Source: Halorubrum sp. CBA1229 (GTDB taxonomy: Archaea > Halobacteriota > Halobacteria > Halobacteriales > Haloferacaceae). From it: 64,000 nt of DNA. Every line of letters begins with the position of its first letter. Within the stretch, counting starts at the first letter, position 1. The translations under genes and the position numbers were made by a program. Of the stretch, positions 1 to 7,858 are shown piece by piece. The stretch lies in assembly GCF_003721435.2 (NCBI RefSeq), contig NZ_CP054585.1, positions 1,674,001-1,738,000 of the forward strand. The letters are read 5' to 3'. The notes under the pieces are model-generated. The model was not told the DNA's origin. It was given only the letters and a program-made list of their open reading frames with translations, and ran no database searches.

Positions 1-129
1 TCCGACTACCCGCTTTCCGTCGTCGAGCTCGCGGGCATCGACATGGCCTCGCCGGACCCGATCGAGGCCGCCGTCGGGATCTACGACGACTACCTCCACG
101 AGATCGCGGCGCTGCTCGACCTGGAGTAG
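1..129 (+). CDS. pepF: Oligoendopeptidase F, C-terminal end (partial)
   Basis: An open frame enters from the left edge and stops at TAG 127-129. The 42 visible residues (SDYPLSVVELAGIDMASPDP, then an acidic helix ending LLDLE) match the C-terminal end of M3-family oligoendopeptidase F, a cytoplasmic zinc peptidase that cleaves short peptides. The HEXXH active site lies outside the window, so the call rests only on the tail. The next 180 bases (130-309) hold a TTTATAAA stretch near 159 and a second TATA-like box near 266, but no gene. Confidence 0.6.
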   Translation, partial: SDYPLSVVELAGIDMASPDPIEAAVGIYDDYLHEIAALLDLE

Positions 130-263
130 TCGGTTCGAAGGGCTCTCGTGCTGCGCGTTTTATAAACCGCTCACGCCGGGCGCATCGACCTTTTCTCCCT
201 GCCGTTCGCCCGCTCGCCGCTCCCCCTCCTCGTCTGCTCGCGGGTGCCAGTATCTATCATGTT

Positions 264-274
264 AATTTATTATA
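264..274 (+). promoter_or_regulatory. TATA-like promoter box for the GlcG/HbpS-family gene
   Basis: AT-rich TTTATTATA in an otherwise GC-rich spacer, about 40 nt before the ATG at 310. This would give a leader of roughly 12 nt. It is also the reason for preferring ATG 310 over the in-frame ATG-like start at 244, which lies upstream of the box. Confidence 0.4.
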
Positions 275-309
275 CTACCGCGGGACCGGGTAGACGGAGC
301 ACACGCAGT

Positions 310-723
310 ATGACTCACGTAACACTAGACGTCGCCAAGAAGGTCATCGCGGCCGCGGAGGAGGAGGCCGCGGCGATCGACGTACCGATGTGTATCGCGG
401 TGATGGACGACGGCGCGAACCTTGTGGGATTCCACCGGATGGACGGCGCGCTGCTCGGGAGCGTCGACATCGCCCAGAACAAGGCGTACTCCTCGGTGTC
501 GCTGAAGTTGGACACCGAGGCGATCCACGAGGCGTCACAGCCGGGCGAGTCGCTGTACGGGATCGGGAACACGAACGACGGGCGAATCGTCACCTTCGGT
601 GGCGGGTTCCCGCTAGAGGTCGACGACGGAACAGTCGTCGGCGGCGTGGGCGTCTCCGGTGGCAGCGTCGACGAAGACATGACGGTCGCACGGGCGGGGG
701 TGGAGCGCTTCGAGGAGCTCTGA
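310..723 (+). CDS. GlcG/HbpS family heme-binding-like protein
   Basis: 137-residue cytoplasmic protein covering the whole GlcG/HbpS (DUF336) domain. The family pattern is visible: N-terminal helix (LDVAKKVIAAAEEEA), the core strand MCIAVMDDGANLVGFHRMDGA, the segment SVDIAQNKAYSSVSL, and the C-terminal glycine-rich part FGGGFPLEV...VGGVGVSGGSVDEDM. Family members bind heme or cobalamin, or occur next to glycolate and diol metabolism genes, but no such partner is adjacent here, so the ligand is unknown. It is monocistronic by spacing. The ATG at 310 starts exactly at the domain. Confidence 0.85.
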   Translation: MTHVTLDVAKKVIAAAEEEAAAIDVPMCIAVMDDGANLVGFHRMDGALLGSVDIAQNKAYSSVSLKLDTEAIHEASQPGESLYGIGNTNDGRIVTFGGGFPLEVDDGTVVGGVGVSGGSVDEDMTVARAGVERFEEL

Positions 724-861
724 GAGCGCTGCCGCATTCGGTGGCCTCGGACCCCCTCTCACCGGACGCGTCGATGAGCACGCGAACCGTTCCGTGACGG
801 CCCGCACTCACGTATCAACAGAGACCGATCACGTCCGAACGGCGATCACCGTCCCGGCACC

Positions 862-869
862 GATTTACC
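862..869 (+). promoter_or_regulatory. TATA-like box, aminopeptidase gene
   Basis: GATTTACC lies 23-30 nt before the ATG at 892, the spacing expected for a leaderless haloarchaeal transcript. Confidence 0.4.
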
Positions 870-891
870 GCTCCCACACGACGCGGCGACC

Positions 892-2049
892 ATGGACGAA
901 CGCGTACGCGAGCACGCCGAGGTGCTCGTCGACTGGAGCGCGCGGGTCGAGGCGGGAGACGACGTCGTCGTCAGCGTCGCCGAGGACGCCCACGACCTCG
1001 GCGTCGCCGTCGCCGAGGCGCTCGGCGAGCGCGGGGCGACCGTCACGACGCTGTACGGCTCCGACGAACTCTCCCGAGCCTATTTAAAAGGCGCCGAGGC
1101 GGGAGTCGACGGAAGCGGCAGCGACGACGACAGTGGCGACGCCCCCGACTTCGACGACGATCCCGCCGTCGACCGCGCGATCTTCGAGGCCGCCGACGCC
1201 TACCTCCGGATCGGCGGCGGGCGCAACACTACCGCGACCGCGGACGTCTCCCCCGAAACCCGACAGGCGTACGCGAAAGCGCGGAAGGGCGTCCGCGAGG
1301 CTCGGATGGACACCGACTGGGTGTCGACGGTCCACCCGACCCGCAGCCTCGCGCAGCAGGCCGGGATGGCCTACGAGGAGTACCGGGAGTTCGTCTACGA
1401 CGCGGTCCTCCGCGACTGGGAGGCGCTCGCCGACGAGATGGCACAGATGAAAGCGATCCTCGACGCGGGCGAGGAGGTCCGGCTCGTCACCGAGCGCGAC
1501 GACGCGCCCGATACCGACGTGACGATGTCGATCGCGGGTCGCACCGCGGTCAACTCCGCCGCCTCCGTGGCGTACGACTCCCACAACCTCCCGTCCGGCG
1601 AGGTGTTCACCGCGCCGTACGACACCGAGGGCGAGGCGTTCTTCGACGTGCCGATGACGATCGACGCGACCCGGGTCCGGGACGTGCGCCTCGTCTTCGA
1701 GGGCGGCGAGGTCGTCGACTTCGCGGCCGAAGCCGGCGAGGACGCGCTCGCGAGCGTGCTCGACACCGATCCGGGCGCCCGGCGGCTCGGCGAGCTCGGG
1801 ATCGGGATGAACCGCGGGATCGACCGGTTCACCGACTCGATCCTCTTCGACGAGAAGATGGGCGACACGGTCCACCTGGCGGTCGGCCGCGCCTACGACG
1901 CCTGCCTCCCCGCGGGCGAGTCGGGCAACGACAGCGCGGTCCACGTCGACATGATAAGCGACGTGAGCGAGCGCTCCCGGATGGAAGTCGACGGCGAGGT
2001 CGTCCGGCGGAACGGGACGTTCCGGTGGGAAGAGGGGTTCGAGGGGTAG
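892..2049 (+). CDS. M29-family aminopeptidase (thermophilic metalloprotease family)
   Basis: 385-residue cytoplasmic dimetal aminopeptidase that removes N-terminal residues from peptides. The metal-binding C-terminal half is clear: RRLGELGIGMN (acidic ligand), EKMGDTVHLAVG (Glu and His ligands) and AVHVDMISD (H-x-D ligand pair). Length matches the family apart from an acidic serine/glycine/aspartate insert at about residues 71-90 that looks like a halophile surface loop. Its 3' end is the source of a perfect 44-bp duplication just downstream. Confidence 0.9.
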   Translation: MDERVREHAEVLVDWSARVEAGDDVVVSVAEDAHDLGVAVAEALGERGATVTTLYGSDELSRAYLKGAEAGVDGSGSDDDSGDAPDFDDDPAVDRAIFEAADAYLRIGGGRNTTATADVSPETRQAYAKARKGVREARMDTDWVSTVHPTRSLAQQAGMAYEEYREFVYDAVLRDWEALADEMAQMKAILDAGEEVRLVTERDDAPDTDVTMSIAGRTAVNSAASVAYDSHNLPSGEVFTAPYDTEGEAFFDVPMTIDATRVRDVRLVFEGGEVVDFAAEAGEDALASVLDTDPGARRLGELGIGMNRGIDRFTDSILFDEKMGDTVHLAVGRAYDACLPAGESGNDSAVHVDMISDVSERSRMEVDGEVVRRNGTFRWEEGFEG

Positions 2050-2155
2050 CCGCGGTTTTTGGTGCAGATTTTTGCCGGGCGAGCGGAGCGAGCCCGGGAA
2101 AAGCTGCAACTGGGACGTTCCGGTGGGAAGAGGGGTTCGAGGGGTAGCCGCGGTT
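2014..2155. repeat. 44-bp direct duplication of an aminopeptidase gene end
   Basis: The last codons, the stop and eight following bases of the M29 gene (2014-2057) recur perfectly at 2112-2155, an offset of 98 bp. The bases between the copies are a GC-rich imperfect palindrome. The second copy is out of genic context and encodes nothing by itself. Confidence 0.85.
2061..2110. repeat. Imperfect palindromic element between the 44-bp duplicates
   Basis: The arms GTGCAG-A-TTTTTGCCGGGC and GCCCGGGAAAAGCTGCAA pair with a few mismatches around a GAGCGGAGCGA centre. It lies directly after the M29 stop and could act as a terminator hairpin (T-rich stretch on each strand) or be a small inserted element. 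The sequence supports the palindrome but not a choice between these roles. Confidence 0.55.
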
Positions 2156-2168
2156 CCGAGCCGTCAGG

Positions 2169-2333
2169 CTACTGTACCACGGACCGTCCCGCGGCGTCCG
2201 CGGGCGCCTGCGTGTCCGGCCGCTCCGTGACCGCGTCCCACTCCTCGGAACACGTCACGCAGAGGTAGTAGGCGAACCCGTCGACGTCGCAGTGGCGGAC
2301 CGGCGCGTCGGCGCCGCACTTCTCACAGTTCAT
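2169..2333 (-). CDS. Small zinc-ribbon protein (54 aa)
   Basis: The protein starts MNCEKCGADAPVRHCDVDGF and continues YYLCVTCSEEWD, giving a CxxC...CxxC zinc-binding pair in the first 35 residues, then a short hydrophilic tail. Tiny haloarchaeal zinc-ribbon proteins of this shape are common and mostly of unknown function; they may bind nucleic acid or protein. Start chosen at ATG 2333, directly before the zinc motif; an upstream in-frame ATG at 2360 would add nine residues unlike the family. Confidence 0.7.
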   Translation of the reverse strand: MNCEKCGADAPVRHCDVDGFAYYLCVTCSEEWDAVTERPDTQAPADAAGRSVVQ

Positions 2334-2440
2334 ACGAAGTTCCTTCGACAACCGACACAAATACTTTCTGCTCTCGATCTCACGATCCTAAATGCTCGTG
2401 AAACCGTCCGATCCGGCGGTTTCGCCGGCGGTCGCTCCGG

Positions 2441-4177
2441 CTAGCGCAGCGCGTCGAGGTCGAACTCGAAGGCCGCGACCGGCACTTCGAGGTCGTGCTC
2501 GACGAGGACCGCGGGATGGACCTCGCCGATCACGCCGACGGTCTCGCCGTCGATCTCGACCGCGGCGGTCCGTCCGTCGATGAACGACGGGTGCTCGGTG
2601 CGGGGCGTCGCGAGCTCGGCGCCGAAGTCGTCGCACACCGCCTGCAGGCGCCCTTTCGCGGCCTCGTAGGAGGCGTCGCGCCGGGCGACCGCGCCGGCGA
2701 CGTGACGGCGCTCGGCGACGTTCGTGTTCGCCGCGTCGTCGCGCTCGGCGACGAAGCCGACCTCCGCGACGTCCTGCGGGTAGGCGTTGTGGGTGTTCCG
2801 CTCCAACAGCATGACGAGCGAGGGGAGCGCCCACGTGCGGAGCTGGGTGTACTCCTCGCTGTACGGCTCCGTGATCTCGACGGGCTCGCCGCCGCCGAAG
2901 GCGTCGCTTCCCGCCTCTAGATTCATCCGGTCGTAGTTCTCGGTCCCGCTCGTCATGTGGAAGTTGAGCAGGTCCTCGAAGCCGAGTCCGACGAGGCTCG
3001 TCCGGACCGCGTCCTCCAGCCGGGAGCGCTCGTGGCGCCCGCCGACGGTCCCCACGTCGGGGTAGCGCGGCTCCAACTCGTCGAAGCCGTACGCGCGCCC
3101 CACGTCGTCGACGAGGTCGAGCGGGTGGAGCACGTCGACGCGGTACGGCGGGATTTCCACCTCGTAGGTCACGTCCTCGTCGAGGGTGTAGGAGGCGTCG
3201 AGCCCGGCGCGCTCGAAGCAGTCGACGACCGCCTCGGGCTCGAAGTCGACGCCGAGCAGCGTCTCGATGCGGTCGTGGCCCACCGACTTCTCGTCGACGT
3301 CGAGATTCGGCCTGACGAGCTCGGCGCCGTACTCGTCCGGGGCGGTCGCGCCGTCGGCGTAGTTCACCTCGACCTCCTCGATCGTCGCGCCGCGGGCGGA
3401 GAGCGCGTAGCAGACGATGGTGCACATCCGGTCGATCGTCCACTGGTCGGTGCCGGTGAGCTCGACGAACAGCTCGCGGGAGCCCGTCGTCACCTCGGTC
3501 CGCTTCCCGTTGATGACGGGCGGGAACGAGAAGAGCCCGAGCTCGTCGTAGATGGCGGGGTAGCGGTCGAAGTCCTCGACGAGGTCGGCGTACGTCCGGC
3601 CCGTGTCGTGCTCGTCGAGCACCTCGCTCGGCGTCAGCTCGTCGTTCGCGTCCAGCGGGACGAACGTGTCGCCGTCGGGCTCGACGCCGCGGTAGGTGAT
3701 CGACGGCTCCGACCCCTCCTGCAGCGGGGCGCCCTTGAGCATCGCGAGGTCGTGGATCCCGATCGCGCCCTTCGCGCGGCCGCGACCCATCGTCGCGTGC
3801 AGCTTCTCCTGCAGCTGGATCAGCGACTCGAGCGCGCCCTCGTCGAGGTCGACGCCGCGGATCACGGCGCCCGTGACGTACGGGCGCTCGTCCGGGACGG
3901 ACTCGTCGACCTCGATGGTCCACTCGGCGTCGTTCGTCTCGGGGACGTAGACGCCGCGGTCGTCGCCGTAGTGGTAGCGCAGCGAGCGCGCGACGCCCTC
4001 GACCGAGAGCCGGTCGAGCCGGTCGGGCGCGAACTCGAACTGGAGGAGCCCGTCGTCGGTCTCGCCCTCGAACTCTAAGCCGAGCCCGAACAGGTCCTGC
4101 TTGAACTCCTCGTCGGTGGTGTCGGTGCGGCCGGTGAGCCCGCGCAGCTCGTCGGTGTCGATGTCGACGACGGGCAT
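2441..4177 (-). CDS. pheT: Phenylalanyl-tRNA synthetase beta subunit
   Basis: 578 residues, the usual archaeal length. It lacks the C-terminal anticodon-binding extension of bacterial PheT. N-terminal region, B3/B4-like editing region (residues about 90-260, with ATMGRGRAKGAIGIHD), B5 domain (about 270-350) and the catalytic-like core to the end are all present. With PheS it forms the cytoplasmic heterotetramer that charges tRNA-Phe and edits Tyr-tRNA-Phe. The start ATG shares one base with the pheS stop (TGATG), so the two are translationally coupled. Confidence 0.95.
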   Translation of the reverse strand: MPVVDIDTDELRGLTGRTDTTDEEFKQDLFGLGLEFEGETDDGLLQFEFAPDRLDRLSVEGVARSLRYHYGDDRGVYVPETNDAEWTIEVDESVPDERPYVTGAVIRGVDLDEGALESLIQLQEKLHATMGRGRAKGAIGIHDLAMLKGAPLQEGSEPSITYRGVEPDGDTFVPLDANDELTPSEVLDEHDTGRTYADLVEDFDRYPAIYDELGLFSFPPVINGKRTEVTTGSRELFVELTGTDQWTIDRMCTIVCYALSARGATIEEVEVNYADGATAPDEYGAELVRPNLDVDEKSVGHDRIETLLGVDFEPEAVVDCFERAGLDASYTLDEDVTYEVEIPPYRVDVLHPLDLVDDVGRAYGFDELEPRYPDVGTVGGRHERSRLEDAVRTSLVGLGFEDLLNFHMTSGTENYDRMNLEAGSDAFGGGEPVEITEPYSEEYTQLRTWALPSLVMLLERNTHNAYPQDVAEVGFVAERDDAANTNVAERRHVAGAVARRDASYEAAKGRLQAVCDDFGAELATPRTEHPSFIDGRTAAVEIDGETVGVIGEVHPAVLVEHDLEVPVAAFEFDLDALR

Positions 4178-5700
4178 CAGTAGCTCACCTCCGCGTCGCG
4201 CAGGAACTCGATGTCAGCCAAGGTCCCGTGGAGGTCGCGGATGTCCTCCGCGCCGGTGGTGAGCATCGCGAGCCGTTCGAGGGCGAGCCCCCACGCCATC
4301 ACGTCGCAGTCGACGCCGAGCGGCCCGGTGACCTCCTCGCGGAAGACGCCGGAGTTGCCGATCTCGATCTCCTCGCCCGTCTCCGGGTGTTCCCCGAACA
4401 GCTCGAAGGAGGGCTCCGTGTACGGGTTGTAGTGGGGCTTGAACCGGATGTCGGTGATCCCGAACTGCCGGTAGAACTCCTCGAAGGTGCCCATCAGGTC
4501 GCGCACCGAGAGGTCCTCGGCCATCACCCACCCCTCGATCTGGAAGAACTCGAGGAGGTGCGTCGGGTCGAGCGTGTCGTTGCGGTACACCTTCTCGACG
4601 GAGAAGTAGCGCTGGGGCGGCTCCAGCTCTGCGCCGGCGATCCCCGAGAGGTACCGCATCGACAGCGACGTGGTGTGGCCCCGCAGGGCGACCTCGCGGG
4701 CGAACTCCTCGGACCACGGCGAGTGGTAGCCGTCGCCGTCCTCCCCCCACCCGTCCCGGTGGGCCGACTCGACCCGCCGGATCAGCTCCTCCGGAATCGA
4801 CTCCATCGGGTCGACGTCCAGCGCGAACCGGTCCCAGTGGGTCCGCGCCGGGTGGTCCTGCGGCATGAACAGGCAGTCGTTGATCCAGAAGTCGCTGTCG
4901 GCGTGGGGCCCCTCCATCTCCTGGAACCCCATGCCGACCAGGACGTCCTTCACGCGGTCGGCGGTCCGCCGGAGCACGTGCTTCCGGCCGCCGGAGACGC
5001 CGGGCGCGTCGGCCTCGACGTTGTACTCGGCGAACTCCACGTCGCGCCACTCGCCGCTGGCGAGCAGCTCCGGGGTGAGCTCCGAGACGGTCTCGGTCGC
5101 CTCCACGCCCGTCATCAGGGCGTCGACGCCGTCGTCGGTCAGCGTCACCGACCGCGTGACCGACTCGCCGCGGTCGACGAGCCCGCGGGAGTCCAGCTGG
5201 TCGAGGACCGCGTCCTCGACCGCGGGGTCGTCTCCCCCGGCGAGCGCCGCGAGCGCGGCCGCCTCGGAGTCGGCGTCGGGGTCGGCGTCAGCGTCGACCG
5301 TCAGCTCGCCCGAATCGATCGCGCCGAACCCCTTCCGCGCGAAGTTCGAGAGGGCGATGTCGACCTCGGGGCCGTCAAGGTCGGCCTCGCCGATGACCCG
5401 TCCCATCGAGACCGCGGACTCGTCGGCGCCGAGCGCGAGCCCGGCCCGGTAGAGCCGCGTCTCGGGGAGCCCGTCGTCGACGTAGCGCCGTCCCTCGTCG
5501 GTGAGATCGGCCGTCTCCGCGGTGCGCTCGGCGACGGAGCAGAGGCCCTCATCGCGGAGGTCGAAGGCGGCGCCGACGACCGTCTCGGGCTTTAAGCCCG
5601 TCTCCGTCGCGATCTCGTCTATCGTCCGTTCGTCCGTCGCGCTCGCGGCCTCGAGGACCGCGAGCTGTCGTTCCGGGAGTCGCATTCGAGTTGTATCCAT
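4177..5700 (-). CDS. pheS: Phenylalanyl-tRNA synthetase alpha subunit
   Basis: 507 residues. An N-terminal winged-helix region (about 1-240) recognises tRNA, and the C-terminal class II catalytic core contains motif 2 around HLLEFFQIEGWV and motif 3 around DVMAWGLALERLAML. It activates Phe and transfers it to tRNA as the alpha partner of PheT, encoded immediately downstream with a one-base overlap. Start is ATG 5700 or the internal ATG at 5685 (MRLPERQ...); both precede the conserved sequence, and upstream in-frame codons to 5781 look non-coding. Confidence 0.95.
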   Translation of the reverse strand: MDTTRMRLPERQLAVLEAASATDERTIDEIATETGLKPETVVGAAFDLRDEGLCSVAERTAETADLTDEGRRYVDDGLPETRLYRAGLALGADESAVSMGRVIGEADLDGPEVDIALSNFARKGFGAIDSGELTVDADADPDADSEAAALAALAGGDDPAVEDAVLDQLDSRGLVDRGESVTRSVTLTDDGVDALMTGVEATETVSELTPELLASGEWRDVEFAEYNVEADAPGVSGGRKHVLRRTADRVKDVLVGMGFQEMEGPHADSDFWINDCLFMPQDHPARTHWDRFALDVDPMESIPEELIRRVESAHRDGWGEDGDGYHSPWSEEFAREVALRGHTTSLSMRYLSGIAGAELEPPQRYFSVEKVYRNDTLDPTHLLEFFQIEGWVMAEDLSVRDLMGTFEEFYRQFGITDIRFKPHYNPYTEPSFELFGEHPETGEEIEIGNSGVFREEVTGPLGVDCDVMAWGLALERLAMLTTGAEDIRDLHGTLADIEFLRDAEVSY

Positions 5701-6055
5701 ACGCGTGTGGCTGGTTGGTAACGGTTCCGGCACGTCGCTCTCGCGGGACGGCGCGGGGCGGTCGACCTCCTCCCGCACCATCCCGTCGCCGCCGAACCGC
5801 GCGGTTTCGCCGCCCGACCGCGGGGCGGGTCCGCCGCGCGCCGGTTACTTAAAAAAGCGCTCGAACGCGTCGCCGTCGGCTCTCCGAGCGATACCCGCCG
5901 TGGCGCGTTCGAGTGCCATGCGATCCCGTGACGCGTGAGTCCCGTTAACCGTTTCGCTCCGGTCGGGGCCGATCCGCCCCCACCGACTGATCCGCATTAT
6001 CTGGTTTGATTACCGGCGCCGAGAGCTTATATACCGGAGCGGAGTTCGGACCGGT
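5701..6055. other. Intergenic region between divergent pheS and HalOD1 genes
   Basis: 355 bases without a convincing gene. It contains an inverted repeat with 13-nt arms (5857-5869 and 5904-5916, one mismatch, 34-nt loop) directly after an ACTTAAAAAAG stretch at 5848, and the TATA box of the HalOD1 gene at 6026. The hairpin could belong to a pheS leader on the minus strand, an operator or a small RNA. Confidence 0.45.
6026..6033 (+). promoter_or_regulatory. TATA box, HalOD1 gene
   Basis: CTTATATA lies 23-30 nt before ATG 6056, so the transcript is probably leaderless. Inverted arms ATACCGG (6031) and CCGGTAT (6051) overlap the box and the start codon and could be an operator. Confidence 0.5.
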
Positions 6056-6361
6056 ATGAGCAGTGTCCCGACAAGCGCTTCCAACGCCGGCTCGATTTCC
6101 GGACCGGTCCGCGTCGCCCACGGCCGTACCGACCGATCCCCGAGCCGCGCGGTCGTCGAGGCGCTCGCGGACCTCGCCGGCGTCGCCACCGATGCGCTCG
6201 CCGCCGAGACCGGCATCGTCCTGTACGATCACGTCGACCCCGACGCGCTCGACGCGCTCGTCGAGCACCGTCCCGACGGCGAGATCGCCCTCTCCTTTTC
6301 CGTCGACGAGTACGACGTGCGGGTCGACCGCGACGCGGTCGTCGCTCGCGTCGACGAGTAG
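6056..6361 (+). CDS. HalOD1 output-domain protein
   Basis: 101 residues. The C-terminal two thirds match the halobacterial output domain HalOD1: SRAVVEALADLAGVATDAL, then LYDHVDPDALDALVEH, then the strand pattern GEIALSFSVDEYDVRVDRDAVV. These stand-alone domains are abundant in haloarchaea and are thought to be signalling outputs or partners. No sensor gene is adjacent. The start follows from the leaderless promoter. Confidence 0.85.
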   Translation: MSSVPTSASNAGSISGPVRVAHGRTDRSPSRAVVEALADLAGVATDALAAETGIVLYDHVDPDALDALVEHRPDGEIALSFSVDEYDVRVDRDAVVARVDE

Positions 6362-6424
6362 CGCCCCCGAGCCTCTCTCTCTCCCGTCAACGAGTAGCGC
6401 CCCCGAGCCTCTCGCTCCCGTCAG
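6355..6424. repeat. 36-nt tandem duplication across the HalOD1 stop codon
   Basis: CGAGTAGCGCCCCCGAGCCT plus a CT-rich run occurs at 6355-6390 and again at 6391-6424 with a 2-nt length difference in the CT run. The first copy contains the HalOD1 stop; the second runs into the stop of the convergent minus-strand gene. Confidence 0.85.
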
Positions 6425-7149
6425 TTCTCGTCTTCCGCCCGCTCCCGGAGCGCCGCGATCCGATCGCCGAGCGGCGGCTGCACCTCGAACCACGTCGACC
6501 AGTCGCCCGTCTCTGGCTCGACGCCCCGAACGGCGGCGACGCGCTCGAAGGCGTCGGCGACGCGCTCCGCGCCGACCGCGTCCGCGGCGCGGGCGTCGGC
6601 CGCGTACTGCACACGTCGTCCGACCCAGAACGCGGCGACTCCGACGGCGACGAGCGATGCGAAGCCGGCCTGAAACGGCACCGCTACCGTCACGATCGCC
6701 GCCAGGATCGCGAGCACCGCCGCGATCGCGACCGCGCGGAACTCGCCGTAGTACGTCTCGACGCGCCCCGCCTCGGCCGCGAGGAGCCCGGTCGCGACGT
6801 CCTCGTCGAGGCCGTCGAGCACGCTCTCTGTGACGAACAGGACCCGCCTGCCCGGCGGGCCGCGCACGGCGACCTCGACCCGTCCGATGTCCGACCCGTC
6901 CTCGTCGGCAGTCGTTTCCTCGCTCGCCCCCCCGTCTCTCGTCCCCTCGTCGCTCGTCGCCCCGTCGGTCTCGATCGCGACCCGCTCCACGCCGAGGCCG
7001 GCGGTCTCGCGGAGCGACGTGAGCCGCCTCCGCTCCGCGTCCGTCGGTTCCCGCAGGTCGCGGAAGCGGTCGGCGGCGTACAGCGGTCCGACCTCGACCG
7101 CGAGGAAGCCGACGACGGCGACGCCGACGAGGAACGCGACCGTGAGCAT
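6421..7149 (-). CDS. Degenerate M48-peptidase-like membrane protein
   Basis: 242 residues: an N-terminal transmembrane helix (about 2-20), a soluble region, a hydrophobic hairpin (about 143-180) and a soluble tail. The layout and several blocks follow M48 (HtpX-like) peptidases: LFVTESVLDGLDEDVATGLLAAEAG where the HExxH helix should be, then ARAADAVGAERVADAFERV, then QPPLGDRIAAL matching the family's HPP-x-x-RI-x-L end. The zinc-binding histidines are absent, so it is predicted to be proteolytically dead. Last gene of the mcm operon, 58 nt after the MinD-like gene. The family call is inference from motif order. Confidence 0.6.
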   Translation of the reverse strand: MLTVAFLVGVAVVGFLAVEVGPLYAADRFRDLREPTDAERRRLTSLRETAGLGVERVAIETDGATSDEGTRDGGASEETTADEDGSDIGRVEVAVRGPPGRRVLFVTESVLDGLDEDVATGLLAAEAGRVETYYGEFRAVAIAAVLAILAAIVTVAVPFQAGFASLVAVGVAAFWVGRRVQYAADARAADAVGAERVADAFERVAAVRGVEPETGDWSTWFEVQPPLGDRIAALRERAEDEN

Positions 7150-7207
7150 GGCTCTCCCTCCGTTCCGGACCGAATAAAACGACCCGATGTCCCGCGCCCA
7201 GTGCCCG

Positions 7208-7858
7208 TCAGCGGGGGACCCGCTCGGCCAGGTTCTGAATCGCCCCCGCCGCGTCGCTGTCCGGCGCGGCGTCGACGACCGGGCGCTCCGCGGCGACGGA
7301 GCGACCGACCCGCGGGTCCGCGGGGATCACCGCCGCGGGCGCGCCCAGCGCGTCGGCGACGGCCTCGGTCGGCGGCTCTTCGGTCACCCGGTTGACGGCG
7401 CAGCCGACGAGACCGGCGTCGAGCTCGCGGGCCAGTTCCCGCGTCCGGATCGCGTCGGCCAGCGCGAACGCCCGCGGGGAGACGACCAGCAGGCACGCGT
7501 CCGCGACCGCGAGCGGGACGCCGGCGTCCGCCCGTCGGCCGGCCGGACAGTCGAGGACGACGACCCCGCACTCCCGCTCGATCGCTGCGATCGCGTCTCC
7601 GAGGGCCGAGAGGTCGCAGGCGCGGGCGCCGGCGAGCGTCCGACCGCAGGGGGCGACGTCCACCGGGCCGGCCCGAACGATCTCGGTCGGATCGGCGCGC
7701 CCCGCGAGCACGTCGTGGAGGTCCGGACCGCGTCCACCGGGGAGGTCGGCCATGCCGAGGTCCGCGTCGACCGCGACCGCGTCGAGCGCGGCGGCGACGT
7801 TGTACGCGAGCGTGGTCTTCCCGACGCCGCCCTTGCCACCGGCGACGGCGAGGATCAC
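7208..7858 (-). CDS. MinD/ParA-family ATPase
   Basis: 216 residues. The deviant Walker A GGKGGVGKTT is at residues 7-16, the A'-like VAVDADLGMADLPGG follows, and Walker B VVVLDCPAG is near residue 100. These ATPases dimerise with ATP and position cell components. There is no C-terminal membrane-targeting amphipathic helix and no long extension. From memory, the Haloferax volcanii mcm neighbourhood (HVO_0220 onwards) ends in minD4 (HVO_0225) with the same number of genes between, so this is probably the positional MinD4 counterpart; a sequence search should confirm. Overlaps the upstream gene by 4 nt. Confidence 0.88.
   Translation of the reverse strand: MILAVAGGKGGVGKTTLAYNVAAALDAVAVDADLGMADLPGGRGPDLHDVLAGRADPTEIVRAGPVDVAPCGRTLAGARACDLSALGDAIAAIERECGVVVLDCPAGRRADAGVPLAVADACLLVVSPRAFALADAIRTRELARELDAGLVGCAVNRVTEEPPTEAVADALGAPAAVIPADPRVGRSVAAERPVVDAAPDSDAAGAIQNLAERVPR

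Noticed and set aside
130-309. Possible small gene or element start at the TTTATAAACCGC stretch
   Set aside because: The box resembles those of the dispersed element but none of the downstream conserved blocks follow, so it is treated as an ordinary spacer.
2957-4078. Long plus-strand open frame opposite pheT
   Set aside because: High-GC codon bias on the minus strand leaves the opposite frames open. The predicted protein is valine/arginine-rich with no motif, while pheT on the other strand is unambiguous.
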